Origin: Bacteroidota bacterium
GTDB taxonomy: Bacteria; Bacteroidota; Bacteroidia; Bacteroidales; VadinHA17
DNA: 32,340 bases
Direction of reading: 5' to 3'
Assembly (NCBI GenBank): GCA_022709665.1
Contig: JAKLIJ010000013.1
Coordinates: 1-32,340 of the forward strand
Part shown: positions 1-10,522 of the stretch, one piece after another
How positions within the stretch are numbered: the stretch's first letter is position 1
How the letters are laid out: every line of letters starts with the position of its first letter
The notes under the pieces: generated by a model
Seen by the model: only the letters and a program-made list of their open reading frames with translations
Told to the model about the DNA's origin: nothing
Databases searched by the model: none
Program-made: the position numbers and the translations under genes

Positions 1-2240
<2,240 letters not shown>

Positions 2241-2267
<27 letters not shown>

Positions 2268-3917
2268 CTCATCGATATCTATTTTTTCTGCTGACGGTGA
2301 ACCGGGCAAACCGGGCATTCTCATTATGGTGCCTGCTATAGGAACAATAAATCCGGCACCGGATGAAAGTTCCACCTCCCTTATCTTGATTGTGAAACCC
2401 TGTGGCCGGCCCCGTTTGTTCTGATCATCTGAAAGGGATTTCTGTGTTTTTGCAATACATACGGCAAGGTTCCCGAATCCGAGCTTCTCTATTTTGTCGA
2501 GCTGGTTCTTAGCTTTCACAGTGTACTCAACATGGTCGGCTCCGTACATCTTCGTGCATATGGTCTCTATCTTCTTCTCGAGAGGCCATTCCAGCTCATA
2601 AAGAGGCTTGAAGCAGTTAGCACAATCCGAAATCTCTTCAATCACCTTGTTGGCAAGGTCAATGGCTCCTTCTCCTCCCTTTGCCCACGATTCATTTACG
2701 GCGACCTTAAGGTTTTTCATTGTGCAATGTTTCACAAGAAGATCCAGCTCAGCAGCGGTATCGGTGTCAAACCTGTTGATCGCAATCACCGGTCTGAATC
2801 CGAAATACCTCATGTTCTCGATATGCTTGTCGAGATTGTCAAAACCCCTTATCAGAGCTTCAAGGTCTTCGCTGCCGAGAGCCGACAATTTGGCTCCTCC
2901 ATGATATTTTATGGCCCTGACCGTAGCGACGATGACAACGGCATTGGTCTTGAGTTTCGCTGTCTGCGACTTTATGTCAAAGAACTTTTCCGCACCAAGT
3001 TCACTTGCAAAACCGGCTTCGGTAACAACATAATCGCTCAGTGAAAGTCCTGTCTTTGTTGCTATAATGGTGTTGGTCCCCTGAGCAATGTTTGCAAAAG
3101 GTCCTCCGTGAATAATGGCAGGAGTACCTTCGAGTGTCTGCACCAGATTAGGTTTTATGGCGTCCTTGAGGAGGGCTGCCATAGCTCCGTTTGCTTTAAG
3201 GTCGCGGGCGAAAACAGGTTTGTCGCCATAGGTGTACCCCACAAAAATATTCCCAAGCCTCTCCTTCAGATCCATCAGATCGCTCGACATGCAAAGCGTG
3301 GCCATCACTTCGGATGCAGCAGTGATTTCAAAGCCCGACTGGCGGGGAACACCCTCGGTAGTGCCCCCAAGTCCGATCACTATGTCCCTCAGCGCCCTTT
3401 CATTCATGTCCATAACCCTTTTCCATTCAACGGTTCGGGGATCAATCCCAAGGTTACCGTCCGAATTCTTAAGCTGGATATTGTTGTCGATCAGCGCTGC
3501 CAGAAGATTGTGAGCCTTCTCCACGGCTGAAATATCACCCGTAAAATGAAGGTTTATATCCTCCATAGGTATAACCTGGGAATAACCGCCGCCGGCTGCA
3601 CCTCCCTTAATACCGAAAACAGGACCAAGGGATGGCTCCCGCAGAACAACAGTGGTCTTCTTCCCTATCCTGTTCAGAGCCTGCGCAAGACCGATTGAAG
3701 TTGTAGTCTTGCCTTCTCCTGCTGGAGTCGGAGTAATGGCTGTTACCAGGATCAGCTTGCCTTTTTTGATCCGCTTTTCATCAATGAAATGCAAAGGGAT
3801 CTTTGCCTTGAATTTTCCATACAATTCGAGCTCATCCGGAGGAATACCCAATGATGCTGCCACTTCAACAATCGGTCTAATATTGGCTTCCTGAGCGATT
3901 TCAATATCCTGCTTCAT
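2241..3917 (-). CDS. fhs: Formate--tetrahydrofolate ligase
   Basis: The 558-residue product matches the usual length of about 556. It joins formate to tetrahydrofolate using ATP, giving 10-formyl-THF for purine synthesis and one-carbon metabolism in the cytoplasm. The P-loop TPTPAGEGKTTT is at residues 62-73. The family hallmark GIKGGAAGGGYSQVIPMEDI and the LHFTGD segment follow, and the C-terminus ends in the typical GRISGLF. The ATG at 3917 gives the normal N-terminus starting MKQDIEIAQE. The gene stands alone: its upstream neighbour is divergent and the downstream GH2 is functionally unrelated. The reading frame shows no disruption. Confidence 0.97.
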
Positions 3918-3942
3918 TGTCAGTGATTTTTATAAAGTTGCG

Positions 3943-3973
3943 GAAAGATAAGAAACTTTCGTCTTTAACCAAA
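3943..3973 (-). promoter_or_regulatory. Candidate Bacteroidota-type promoter of fhs
   Basis: On the minus strand a TTTGG (3973-3969) is followed after about 18 bases by TATCTTTC (3950-3943), one mismatch from the Bacteroidota -7 consensus TAnnTTTG. The start codon follows 25 bases downstream. The spacing fits the known -33/-7 arrangement, but such motifs arise often by chance in AT-rich leaders. Confidence 0.35.
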
Positions 3974-4079
3974 GAGCTCGCTTTACTTCTAAAATAACAA
4001 TTATATGTCTGTGATATATGGCTTTTACTCTATTTTTCGTACTTTTAGGTTTCATTCTAACCCTTAGCCCCGTGAAATT

Positions 4080-4937
4080 ATGGAAAAAGAAATAAGATCC
4101 CTTTACAGCGATTACAGGGAAGGACGCCTGACAAGACGCAACTTCCTTAAAAAGCTTGCCGTAGTAACCGGAAGCGCTGCCGCCGCAGCGGCCTTGTTCC
4201 CGGTAATAGAGGACAATGAATTAATGGCATCAAAAGAAGCCGGAAAGAAACCTGCCCTGGTAACCGGATTTGTTACTTATCCTGCGGCTACAGGCAATAT
4301 GAAGGCTTTCATGGCCAGACCGAAAAAAGGGAAAAAATTCCCTGCGGTAATCGTTATTCATGAAAACAGAGGTCTGGTGCCTCATATACAGGACGTTACA
4401 AGAAGGATGGCCGGAGAAGGTTTCCTTGCACTGGCTCCGGATGCATTGTCGCCGGTGGGCGGAACACCTGAAGATACGACCAATGTCAGGGACCTGTTCG
4501 GAAAATTAAATAATGAAGAGACAACAAAGAACTTCGTTTCTGCGGTGAAATACCTGAAAACTCATCCCAAATCGAATGGCAAGGTTGGCTGTACAGGATT
4601 CTGCTGGGGCGGGGCCATGACAAACAATGTGGCAGTCAACTCACCCGACCTTAATGCAGCTGTACCTTATTACGGAAGAACACCTGCACCTGAAGACGTT
4701 GAAAAGATAACAGCTCCAGTAATGGCCCATTATGCAGGCAACGATCCCGGAATAAACGCAGGCATCCCTGCATTTGAGGAAGCTCTGAAGAAATATAACA
4801 AGGAATACCAGATATTCATGTACGAAGGAGCTTCCCACGCTTTCAATAATGACAGCAATGCGGAAAGATACAACGAACAGGCTGCAAAGCTTGCCTGGGA
4901 AAGGACCATTAAGTTCTTCAATGAAAAACTGAAATAA
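4080..4937 (+). CDS. Dienelactone hydrolase family protein with Tat-type signal
   Basis: This is a 285-residue alpha/beta-hydrolase of the dienelactone hydrolase family. Residues 18-40 (TRRNFLKKLAVV, then an Ala-rich hydrophobic stretch) form a twin-arginine signal, implying export of the folded protein. The family active site is recognisable: Cys175 in GFCWGG as nucleophile, Asp222 in AGNDPG, His253 in GASHAF, and Glu95 in IHENRG, the position that holds the Cys in its resting state in characterised DLH. Its substrate is probably an ester or lactone but cannot be named from sequence; family members are often over-assigned to chloroaromatic breakdown, for which there is no context here. It is transcribed divergently from fhs and converges with the sulfatase-maturase gene 33 bp downstream. 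Confidence 0.88.
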   Translation: MEKEIRSLYSDYREGRLTRRNFLKKLAVVTGSAAAAAALFPVIEDNELMASKEAGKKPALVTGFVTYPAATGNMKAFMARPKKGKKFPAVIVIHENRGLVPHIQDVTRRMAGEGFLALAPDALSPVGGTPEDTTNVRDLFGKLNNEETTKNFVSAVKYLKTHPKSNGKVGCTGFCWGGAMTNNVAVNSPDLNAAVPYYGRTPAPEDVEKITAPVMAHYAGNDPGINAGIPAFEEALKKYNKEYQIFMYEGASHAFNNDSNAERYNEQAAKLAWERTIKFFNEKLK

Positions 4938-4970
4938 GCAGGATTATAGGATATTGAAGATAAGTCCTGA

Positions 4971-6113
4971 CTACTTCCCCTGCTCATTCCATACCCCCCC
5001 TATTGCATTCACAAAGGGCTGGCAATGACGGAAAAAAGTTTTGTATCCTTCGCACAGGTAATTTAGCCCGGGCTCTCCATCAGGAGTTTTTATAAACCTG
5101 TTCTTCGGGCATTCGCCGTTGCACATGGCTCTTACATCACATTCACGGCAGTAAGATGGAAGTGTGAGGGATTTTGCCATTCCGAATTCCTTCTGCCTGT
5201 CGCTGTCGAGAAATCCGGCCAGGGAGCCATCAGTTATATTTCCGATAAGATGATCCCTGTCAACATAATGATCGCATGAATAGAAATCACCATTAAGTTC
5301 AACCACCGGCACTCCACCGCAATTTTCCCTGAATATGCACAGTGTATGTCCCTGACCGAATGCCGTTCTGGCTGCTTCCTCAATTATCTGGATCTTTATT
5401 TTTCCAATATCCTTCTCAACCCATTCATCAAAAACCGTAATAAGAAACCTGCCAAATTCCGCTGCAGGAACTGTCGCCCTGCTTACCCCGGATGCTGTTC
5501 GAGACCGCTGTTCTACAAGGGGCAGAAATGTGATATTCTCTGCTCCAAGCTCCCTGAAAAAATCATAAACCACCAGAGGAAACTTAACATTGAAGGAACT
5601 GACCACACAAAGTATCTCAGGCTTAATGCCTGACCTCTGCAGAATGTCATAGCCTTTCAAAACCTGCTGGAGAGAAGAATTTCCGTCGGAACTCTTCCTG
5701 CAACTGTTGTGAAGATCTCCCGGACCATCAATGCTGATCCCTACCAAAAATTTCTCCTGTGCCAGAAAATAAGCCCAGTCCCAGTTTATTAACGTCCCGT
5801 TGGTCTGAATGCCGTTGATGATCTCCTTCCCGGCAGGTTTATTCCTGAGCTGCATACTGACAGCTTTCCTGAAGAAATCTAACCCTGCCAGAAGAGGCTC
5901 CCCTCCATGCCACGAAAAGAAAACAGTATTATCGGTTGTAGCTTCAATATGCTGTATAATATATTTTTCAAGAATACCATCGCTCATAAGAAGAGGCTTT
6001 CCATCTTTGTGGATTGATTGCTTCTTAAGATAATAGCAATAGCTGCAACTCAGGTTGCATAGCCCTCCGACAGGCTTTGCGAAAATCTGAAATTCACGCT
6101 CCTTCGCTTCCAT
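4971..6113 (-). CDS. Anaerobic sulfatase-maturating enzyme (radical SAM/SPASM)
   Basis: The 380-residue protein has the radical-SAM cluster Cys19-x3-Cys23-x2-Cys26 (CNLSCSYC) and a SPASM domain with Cys259, 265, 280, 322, 325, 331, 335 and 354. That order and spacing correspond closely to the Cys set known for anaerobic sulfatase-maturases, and an Asp follows the third SPASM Cys (CDHY), as in the catalytic Asp of those enzymes. Such enzymes oxidise an active-site Cys or Ser of a sulfatase to formylglycine in the cytoplasm. The gene is last of a compact trio, starting 4 bp after the rsmF-like stop. No sulfatase is encoded in the window, so its client must be elsewhere. Other SPASM peptide-modifying enzymes are a less likely alternative. 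Confidence 0.87.
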   Translation of the reverse strand: MEAKEREFQIFAKPVGGLCNLSCSYCYYLKKQSIHKDGKPLLMSDGILEKYIIQHIEATTDNTVFFSWHGGEPLLAGLDFFRKAVSMQLRNKPAGKEIINGIQTNGTLINWDWAYFLAQEKFLVGISIDGPGDLHNSCRKSSDGNSSLQQVLKGYDILQRSGIKPEILCVVSSFNVKFPLVVYDFFRELGAENITFLPLVEQRSRTASGVSRATVPAAEFGRFLITVFDEWVEKDIGKIKIQIIEEAARTAFGQGHTLCIFRENCGGVPVVELNGDFYSCDHYVDRDHLIGNITDGSLAGFLDSDRQKEFGMAKSLTLPSYCRECDVRAMCNGECPKNRFIKTPDGEPGLNYLCEGYKTFFRHCQPFVNAIGGVWNEQGK

Positions 6114-6117
6114 ATGA

Positions 6118-7509
6118 TTAACTTTCAGTGTTTACCCATCTTATAATGACCTTCTCCGGATCGTCAGGGATGTTCATTCTTATCCTCTGCCCTACCGGGT
6201 AATAATTGTTTATACGGTTACCGATATTATTCCCGAATCCGAGCAAAACACCCCTGAACGACGCAGTAAACCATCCCGGGCGCACATCAATGGCGGGTAA
6301 TGTCTCTCTCCTTAACCAGGCCAGGGCCTGTTTCAGGTCAAGCTCAGCTGAAGGAAATGATCCTGCCTTTATTCCTCCTGACAGAGCAAGCTCATGCGCA
6401 GGGATATACCCGTTCCTTTTAACAGAACATATAAGAGTACCCGGCATAACAACCGTGAGTTTCGAATCGATTTCAGAAAAATCCACGGGCCGGCCGGGGA
6501 AAAAATATATATCCTCCCCTTTTCTGATAAGATTTTCAGTATTGAAATCAGACCATCGTCCTGCAACTTCACGGTCAGCCCGGCAGATCCCTGTGCCTCC
6601 GGTCTTTCCTGAAGCCCTTAACCTGTCTCTCAATCCATCTTTTTTCCTTAAAACAGAAACAAACAAACCTTCCCCCTTTATTTTTCCCGGATGAAATCCG
6701 TAACCTTGAATCCCGCCCGCTGTCATTTCGGTTATCCCATCGAAATCAGTAATGTCAATACTTAATGATTCAGCTTCCTCCTGCCCGATAAGCCATTTAA
6801 TGTTTTCTTCATTCTCCGCAGGATTGAATGTACAGGTACTGTAAATAAGTATCCCGCCCGGTTTAAGCGCCGGCCAGATATCAGCCAGAATCCTCCTTTG
6901 TCTTTCAGCACACAGTACAGTGTTACCGACTGACCATTCCTCCACTGCAATCCTGTCCCTGAACATCCCCTCGCCCGAGCAGGGCGCATCAACAAGCATC
7001 AGGTCGAAGAAGCCCGGCAGGCGGCCGAATGCCGAAGGATCGTTCCTGGTAACAACAGTATTGGATGTTCCCCACCTTATTATGTTTTCAGCCAGGATCG
7101 AAGACCTTTGCCTTATCACTTCGTTTGAAACCAGAATGCTGTCGCGCCCGATCAGCGACGAGATATGTGTGCTCTTGCCCCCGGGCGCCCCGCAAAGGTC
7201 AAGTACTCTCAGGTATCCGGATGTGTCAACCAGCTGTTTAATTACCTGTTCCATGAACATCCCGGAAGCTTCCTGCGGATAATAACACCCTGCATGAAAA
7301 AGCGGATCGAGAGTGAAGGAAGGTCTGGAGGACAGGTAGTAACCCGTCCTGCACCATGGAACCTGTTCCGAATTTTCTGGCTTCAGCTTCCACTTTAACT
7401 CGTTGAACCTTATACTTACCGGCGACGGTTCCTGAAGAGCATTAACAAGACTTTTCGCGTCAAGGTATTTCTGACGGGAAATTCTACTTATGAAATCTTC
7501 GGGAAACAT
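6118..7509 (-). CDS. RsmF-like rRNA cytosine-C5 methyltransferase (NOL1/NOP2/Sun family)
   Basis: The 463-residue protein has the RsmB/RsmF SAM-dependent fold. The SAM-binding motif DLCGAPGGKS is at residues 104-113, the motif IV PC box (DAPCSGEG) is at Cys177, and the motif VI TC box (STCTFNP) has the catalytic Cys226. The C-terminal third resembles the PUA-like/NOL1 extension of RsmF-type enzymes, so a 16S rRNA m5C role is likely, though the exact target base cannot be read from sequence. The start codon at 7509 is 4 bp after the permease stop and the next gene begins 4 bp after this one, which argues for co-transcription. Confidence 0.88.
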   Translation of the reverse strand: MFPEDFISRISRQKYLDAKSLVNALQEPSPVSIRFNELKWKLKPENSEQVPWCRTGYYLSSRPSFTLDPLFHAGCYYPQEASGMFMEQVIKQLVDTSGYLRVLDLCGAPGGKSTHISSLIGRDSILVSNEVIRQRSSILAENIIRWGTSNTVVTRNDPSAFGRLPGFFDLMLVDAPCSGEGMFRDRIAVEEWSVGNTVLCAERQRRILADIWPALKPGGILIYSTCTFNPAENEENIKWLIGQEEAESLSIDITDFDGITEMTAGGIQGYGFHPGKIKGEGLFVSVLRKKDGLRDRLRASGKTGGTGICRADREVAGRWSDFNTENLIRKGEDIYFFPGRPVDFSEIDSKLTVVMPGTLICSVKRNGYIPAHELALSGGIKAGSFPSAELDLKQALAWLRRETLPAIDVRPGWFTASFRGVLLGFGNNIGNRINNYYPVGQRIRMNIPDDPEKVIIRWVNTES

Positions 7510-7513
7510 GGGA

Positions 7514-8950
7514 TCAGGTGAATTTCCTCCAAAGGTAATAAACCGGGATCCCCAGCAAAACTATTACCAGTCCGGGGAAGGTATAACTCGGCTTGAAAAT
7601 GAGCAGGATCACCATTATAAAAGTTGTGGTCAGAATATACAATGCCGGTACGACGGGGTAACCCCAGGCCTTGTATGGACGCGGAATATCGGGTCTTTTC
7701 GCCCTGAGAAGAAAGAGAGCAAAAATGGTAAGCGCAAAGAACAGCAGGACGGCAAAGATTACATAGTCGAGCAAATCGCTGTATGTTCCTGACAAACATA
7801 ACAATATGGCCCAGATCCCCTGGATGGCGATAGCAAAGCCGGGGACTCCCTTGCTGTTAATCCTGGCTACTCTTTTAAAGAACAGACCGTCCATTGCCAT
7901 GGCGTAGTACACCCTGGGTCCGGCCAGTATAAGTCCATGATTGCACCCAAAGGTGCTTATCATGACAAATACTGCCATTATGATAGCTGCATAGTCGCCG
8001 AACACAATGCTCATGGCTGAAGTGGCGACCCTGTCGTCGGTGGCAAACTGTATGCCTCTCGCCGCCACATCTGCTCCGTCAGGAGACCCCGAAAGAGGAA
8101 GCACCCGGATGTAAACCCAGTTGGTAAACAGATAGATAATGGAAACTATAAGAGTTCCGAAAATAAGGCTGAGGGGAACCGTCCTTTTGGGATTGATAAC
8201 CTCACCCGAAATATAAGTTACGTTATACCAGGCATCGGAGGAAAAAAGGGAACCCACAAGGGCTGTGGCCACAGCTGTCACCAGGGCGAAGCCTGCAATT
8301 GGCACAGCCTGATTTCCAGCTCCGGTTTTTGAAGCATCCCAGAAAACAGCTTTGTTGATCTCCCATGAATCAATTCCCCTTATCGCGAAAATCCCTACTA
8401 AAATAAACCCTGCAAGGGCGAGTATCTTGGTCGATGTGAAAATATTAACAACAGTCTTGCCGGTAACTATCCCGCGGGTGTTGAGCCAGGTAAGAAATGC
8501 TATCATGATTATTGCGACAAGCATGGTTGAACTTACTTTCAGAAATCCTGCCTCCAATAATATGTTCCTGTCAGAGATCCAGGGAAACAGCACACCGCTG
8601 AACTTGGCAAAAGCTACCGCAACAGCAGCAATGGAGCCGCACTGGATCACAAGAAAAGTGGTCCAGCCAAACAGAAATCCAATAAGCGGATGATAAGCTT
8701 CGCGAAGATAAACATATTGCCCTCCCACATCAGGCATCATCGAGGCAAGTTCACCATAACTTATTGCTCCTATAACCGTTATAACACCTGTTATCAGCCA
8801 GACAACCATCAGCCACCCGGGAGAGCCGACACTCCTTGCTATATCAGCGCTCGTTATAAAAATCCCGGAACCTATCATGGCTCCGGCTACCATTGAGATC
8901 CCGTCGAAAAGATTGACCCGTTTTTTCAGAAGGTTGTTTTCTGCCTGCAT
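7514..8950 (-). CDS. APC-superfamily amino-acid permease
   Basis: The 478-residue protein consists mostly of hydrophobic segments consistent with about 12 transmembrane helices. The first helix carries GAMIGSGIF, the broken-helix substrate-binding signature of APC/LAT-type transporters, and helix 2 is followed by SYGELASMMPDVGGQYVYL, the conserved APC stretch. It should move amino acids across the inner membrane; the specific substrate is not deducible. It is the first gene of a minus-strand trio with rsmF and the sulfatase-maturase, joined by 4-bp gaps; the three have no evident common function, so this may be only an economical transcription unit. Confidence 0.9.
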   Translation of the reverse strand: MQAENNLLKKRVNLFDGISMVAGAMIGSGIFITSADIARSVGSPGWLMVVWLITGVITVIGAISYGELASMMPDVGGQYVYLREAYHPLIGFLFGWTTFLVIQCGSIAAVAVAFAKFSGVLFPWISDRNILLEAGFLKVSSTMLVAIIMIAFLTWLNTRGIVTGKTVVNIFTSTKILALAGFILVGIFAIRGIDSWEINKAVFWDASKTGAGNQAVPIAGFALVTAVATALVGSLFSSDAWYNVTYISGEVINPKRTVPLSLIFGTLIVSIIYLFTNWVYIRVLPLSGSPDGADVAARGIQFATDDRVATSAMSIVFGDYAAIIMAVFVMISTFGCNHGLILAGPRVYYAMAMDGLFFKRVARINSKGVPGFAIAIQGIWAILLCLSGTYSDLLDYVIFAVLLFFALTIFALFLLRAKRPDIPRPYKAWGYPVVPALYILTTTFIMVILLIFKPSYTFPGLVIVLLGIPVYYLWRKFT

Positions 8951-9066
8951 CTATGAATTTGTAACCCGTAAACAAAAGTAACCAAACAAATGAAATAATT
9001 TCAGCCGAAAGTTTGTCTATTGTTAACAGATTTATTTTATCACCCTATTTTCAAATCATTTATCCA
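8951..9066. promoter_or_regulatory. Divergent promoter region, permease / GH27
   Basis: These 116 AT-rich bases separate the divergent permease and GH27 starts and must hold both promoters. For the plus strand, TTTG at about 9012-9015 with TATTTTAT about 17 bases later is a loose fit to the Bacteroidota promoter. No strong operator palindrome is visible. Confidence 0.3.
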
Positions 9067-10410
9067 ATGAAGAAACTATTGTTTTTATCCGTGGCGGCGC
9101 TTATTGCATTAAGTGCTGCCGGTCAGAAATTTGACAACCTGGCTTTAACGCCTCCCATGGGATGGAACAGCTGGAACAAATTTCACTGCGATGTGAGTGA
9201 GGCTCTGATAATGAAGGCTGCAGATGCTCTCATCAGCGCGGGAATGAAGGATGCCGGTTACGACTATATTGTTATTGACGACTGCTGGCAGGTATCACGC
9301 GATGAGAACGGAGAAATAGTCTGCGATCCGGAACGTTTTCCCCATGGTATTAAGTATGTTGCCGACTATGTTCACTCGAAAGGCCTTAAATTCGGAATTT
9401 ACTCAAGCGCCGGTACTGTGACATGCCAGAGACGGCCAGGGGGCTTCGGACATGAATACCAGGATGCCCGCACCTATGCACGCTATGGCGTGGATTACCT
9501 GAAATACGACTGGTGCGGTTCAACATCCCAGGATGCAAAGTCGAGTTACACGAACATGTCCACAGCACTCCGGACAGCAGGCCGGCCAATAGTGTTCAGT
9601 ATATGTGAGTGGGGGTCAAATAAACCCTGGGAATGGGCAGGCACTGTTGGTCATCTCTGGAGAACTACCGGAGACATAAGCGACAACTGGAACAGCATGA
9701 TAGATATTTTCGAAAAACAAAAGGATCTCTCGAGATATGCAGGTCCGGGCCGCTGGAACGACCCCGACATGCTCGAGGTGGGTAACGGAGGCATGACCAC
9801 CGAGGAATACAGAACCCATTTCTCACTCTGGTGCATGCTTGCTTCTCCTCTCATGGCAGGCAACGACCTTGAGAATATGACACCGGAAACAAAATCAATC
9901 CTTCTTAACAAGGAAATGATTGCAATTGACCAGGATACTCTTGGACGTCAGGCGATCTGTTATCGTGAAAACGCAGATTATCAGATATGGGTAAAAACTT
10001 TAGCAAACAATGAGAAAGCGGTATGCCTTCTGAACAAAAGCGATGAAAAGAAATCAGTTCTGGTTGACTTTGAACTTCTTGCCGGGATAAGGTCATTCGG
10101 AAGAGGATTTGGAGGTATGATGCCGGCGCCCCCGGCCGGCGGAGCAGGGATGCCCGGTATGCCCGGTGCCCCGGCAGCGCCGGGAATGGGCACCCCGGCA
10201 GGCCAGCGCCCACAGGGTGCAGGAACTCCGGGAGCAGCAAATCCGCCGACAGCCACCCAGCAGAGACCAAGGATGCCCGCCCCGCTAACATTAAAAGATT
10301 ATACTGTCAGGGATGTTTGGGAACACAAAGATCTGACACTCAAGGAAACATCCGTGTATGTCGAAATGCTGCCTCACTCGGTGAAAGTCTACAGATTCGT
10401 AAGAAAATAA
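9067..10410 (+). CDS. GH27 alpha-galactosidase with low-complexity insert
   Basis: The 447-residue protein starts at the ATG at 9067, which gives a clean signal peptide (MKKLLFLSVAALIALSAAG); an in-frame TTG at 9013 would only add an unconvincing 18-residue leader. The family signature PPMGWNSWNKFHC is at 29-41. The nucleophile is Asp148 in LKYDWCG and the acid/base is Asp203 in WRTTGDISDNW. Activity is expected on terminal alpha-galactose in periplasmic or surface oligosaccharides. The C-terminal beta-sandwich is interrupted at about residues 344-407 by a Gly/Pro/Ala/Met-rich stretch, after which the domain resumes with YTVRDVWEHKDL. GH27 also contains alpha-N-acetylgalactosaminidases and beta-L-arabinopyranosidases, so exact specificity is open. 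It converges with the catabolic operon. Confidence 0.92.
   Translation: MKKLLFLSVAALIALSAAGQKFDNLALTPPMGWNSWNKFHCDVSEALIMKAADALISAGMKDAGYDYIVIDDCWQVSRDENGEIVCDPERFPHGIKYVADYVHSKGLKFGIYSSAGTVTCQRRPGGFGHEYQDARTYARYGVDYLKYDWCGSTSQDAKSSYTNMSTALRTAGRPIVFSICEWGSNKPWEWAGTVGHLWRTTGDISDNWNSMIDIFEKQKDLSRYAGPGRWNDPDMLEVGNGGMTTEEYRTHFSLWCMLASPLMAGNDLENMTPETKSILLNKEMIAIDQDTLGRQAICYRENADYQIWVKTLANNEKAVCLLNKSDEKKSVLVDFELLAGIRSFGRGFGGMMPAPPAGGAGMPGMPGAPAAPGMGTPAGQRPQGAGTPGAANPPTATQQRPRMPAPLTLKDYTVRDVWEHKDLTLKETSVYVEMLPHSVKVYRFVRK
10096..10287 (+). repeat. Collagen-like Gly/Pro/Ala-rich insert inside GH27
   Basis: About 64 codons, visibly GC-rich compared with the flanking gene, encode irregular G-x-P and P-G-A units (for example AGMPGMPGAPAAPGMGTP). 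The frame is kept on both sides. It sits in the C-terminal beta-sandwich, between the DFELL strand and the DYTVRD strand, where GH27 enzymes normally have a short connection. Confidence 0.8.
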
Positions 10411-10430
10411 GATAAGTTCAGGCTTCAAAG

Positions 10431-10474
10431 AAAAGAGGCTGCCTTACCGTTAACCGGCAGGGTCAGCCTCTTTT
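10431..10474. terminator. Bidirectional intrinsic terminator between GH27 and GH3
   Basis: An 11-bp perfect stem, AAAAGAGGCTG (10431-10441) with CAGCCTCTTTT (10464-10474), encloses a 22-base loop. The A-run and T-run ends make it usable from both strands. It lies between the converging GH27 gene and the last gene of the minus-strand operon, as expected for a shared terminator. Confidence 0.8.
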
Positions 10475-10522
10475 CCTGTTATCATTAAGTTTTAGGGGCG
10501 TGATCAGCGTCTCATTCCCATG

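Noticed and set aside
9013..9066. Upstream TTG start for GH27
   Set aside because: It would place 18 residues before a normal signal peptide that begins at the ATG at 9067.
10096..10287. Frameshift or assembly artefact in GH27
   Set aside because: The frame is continuous and normal GH27 sequence resumes on both sides; the insert is odd but in frame.
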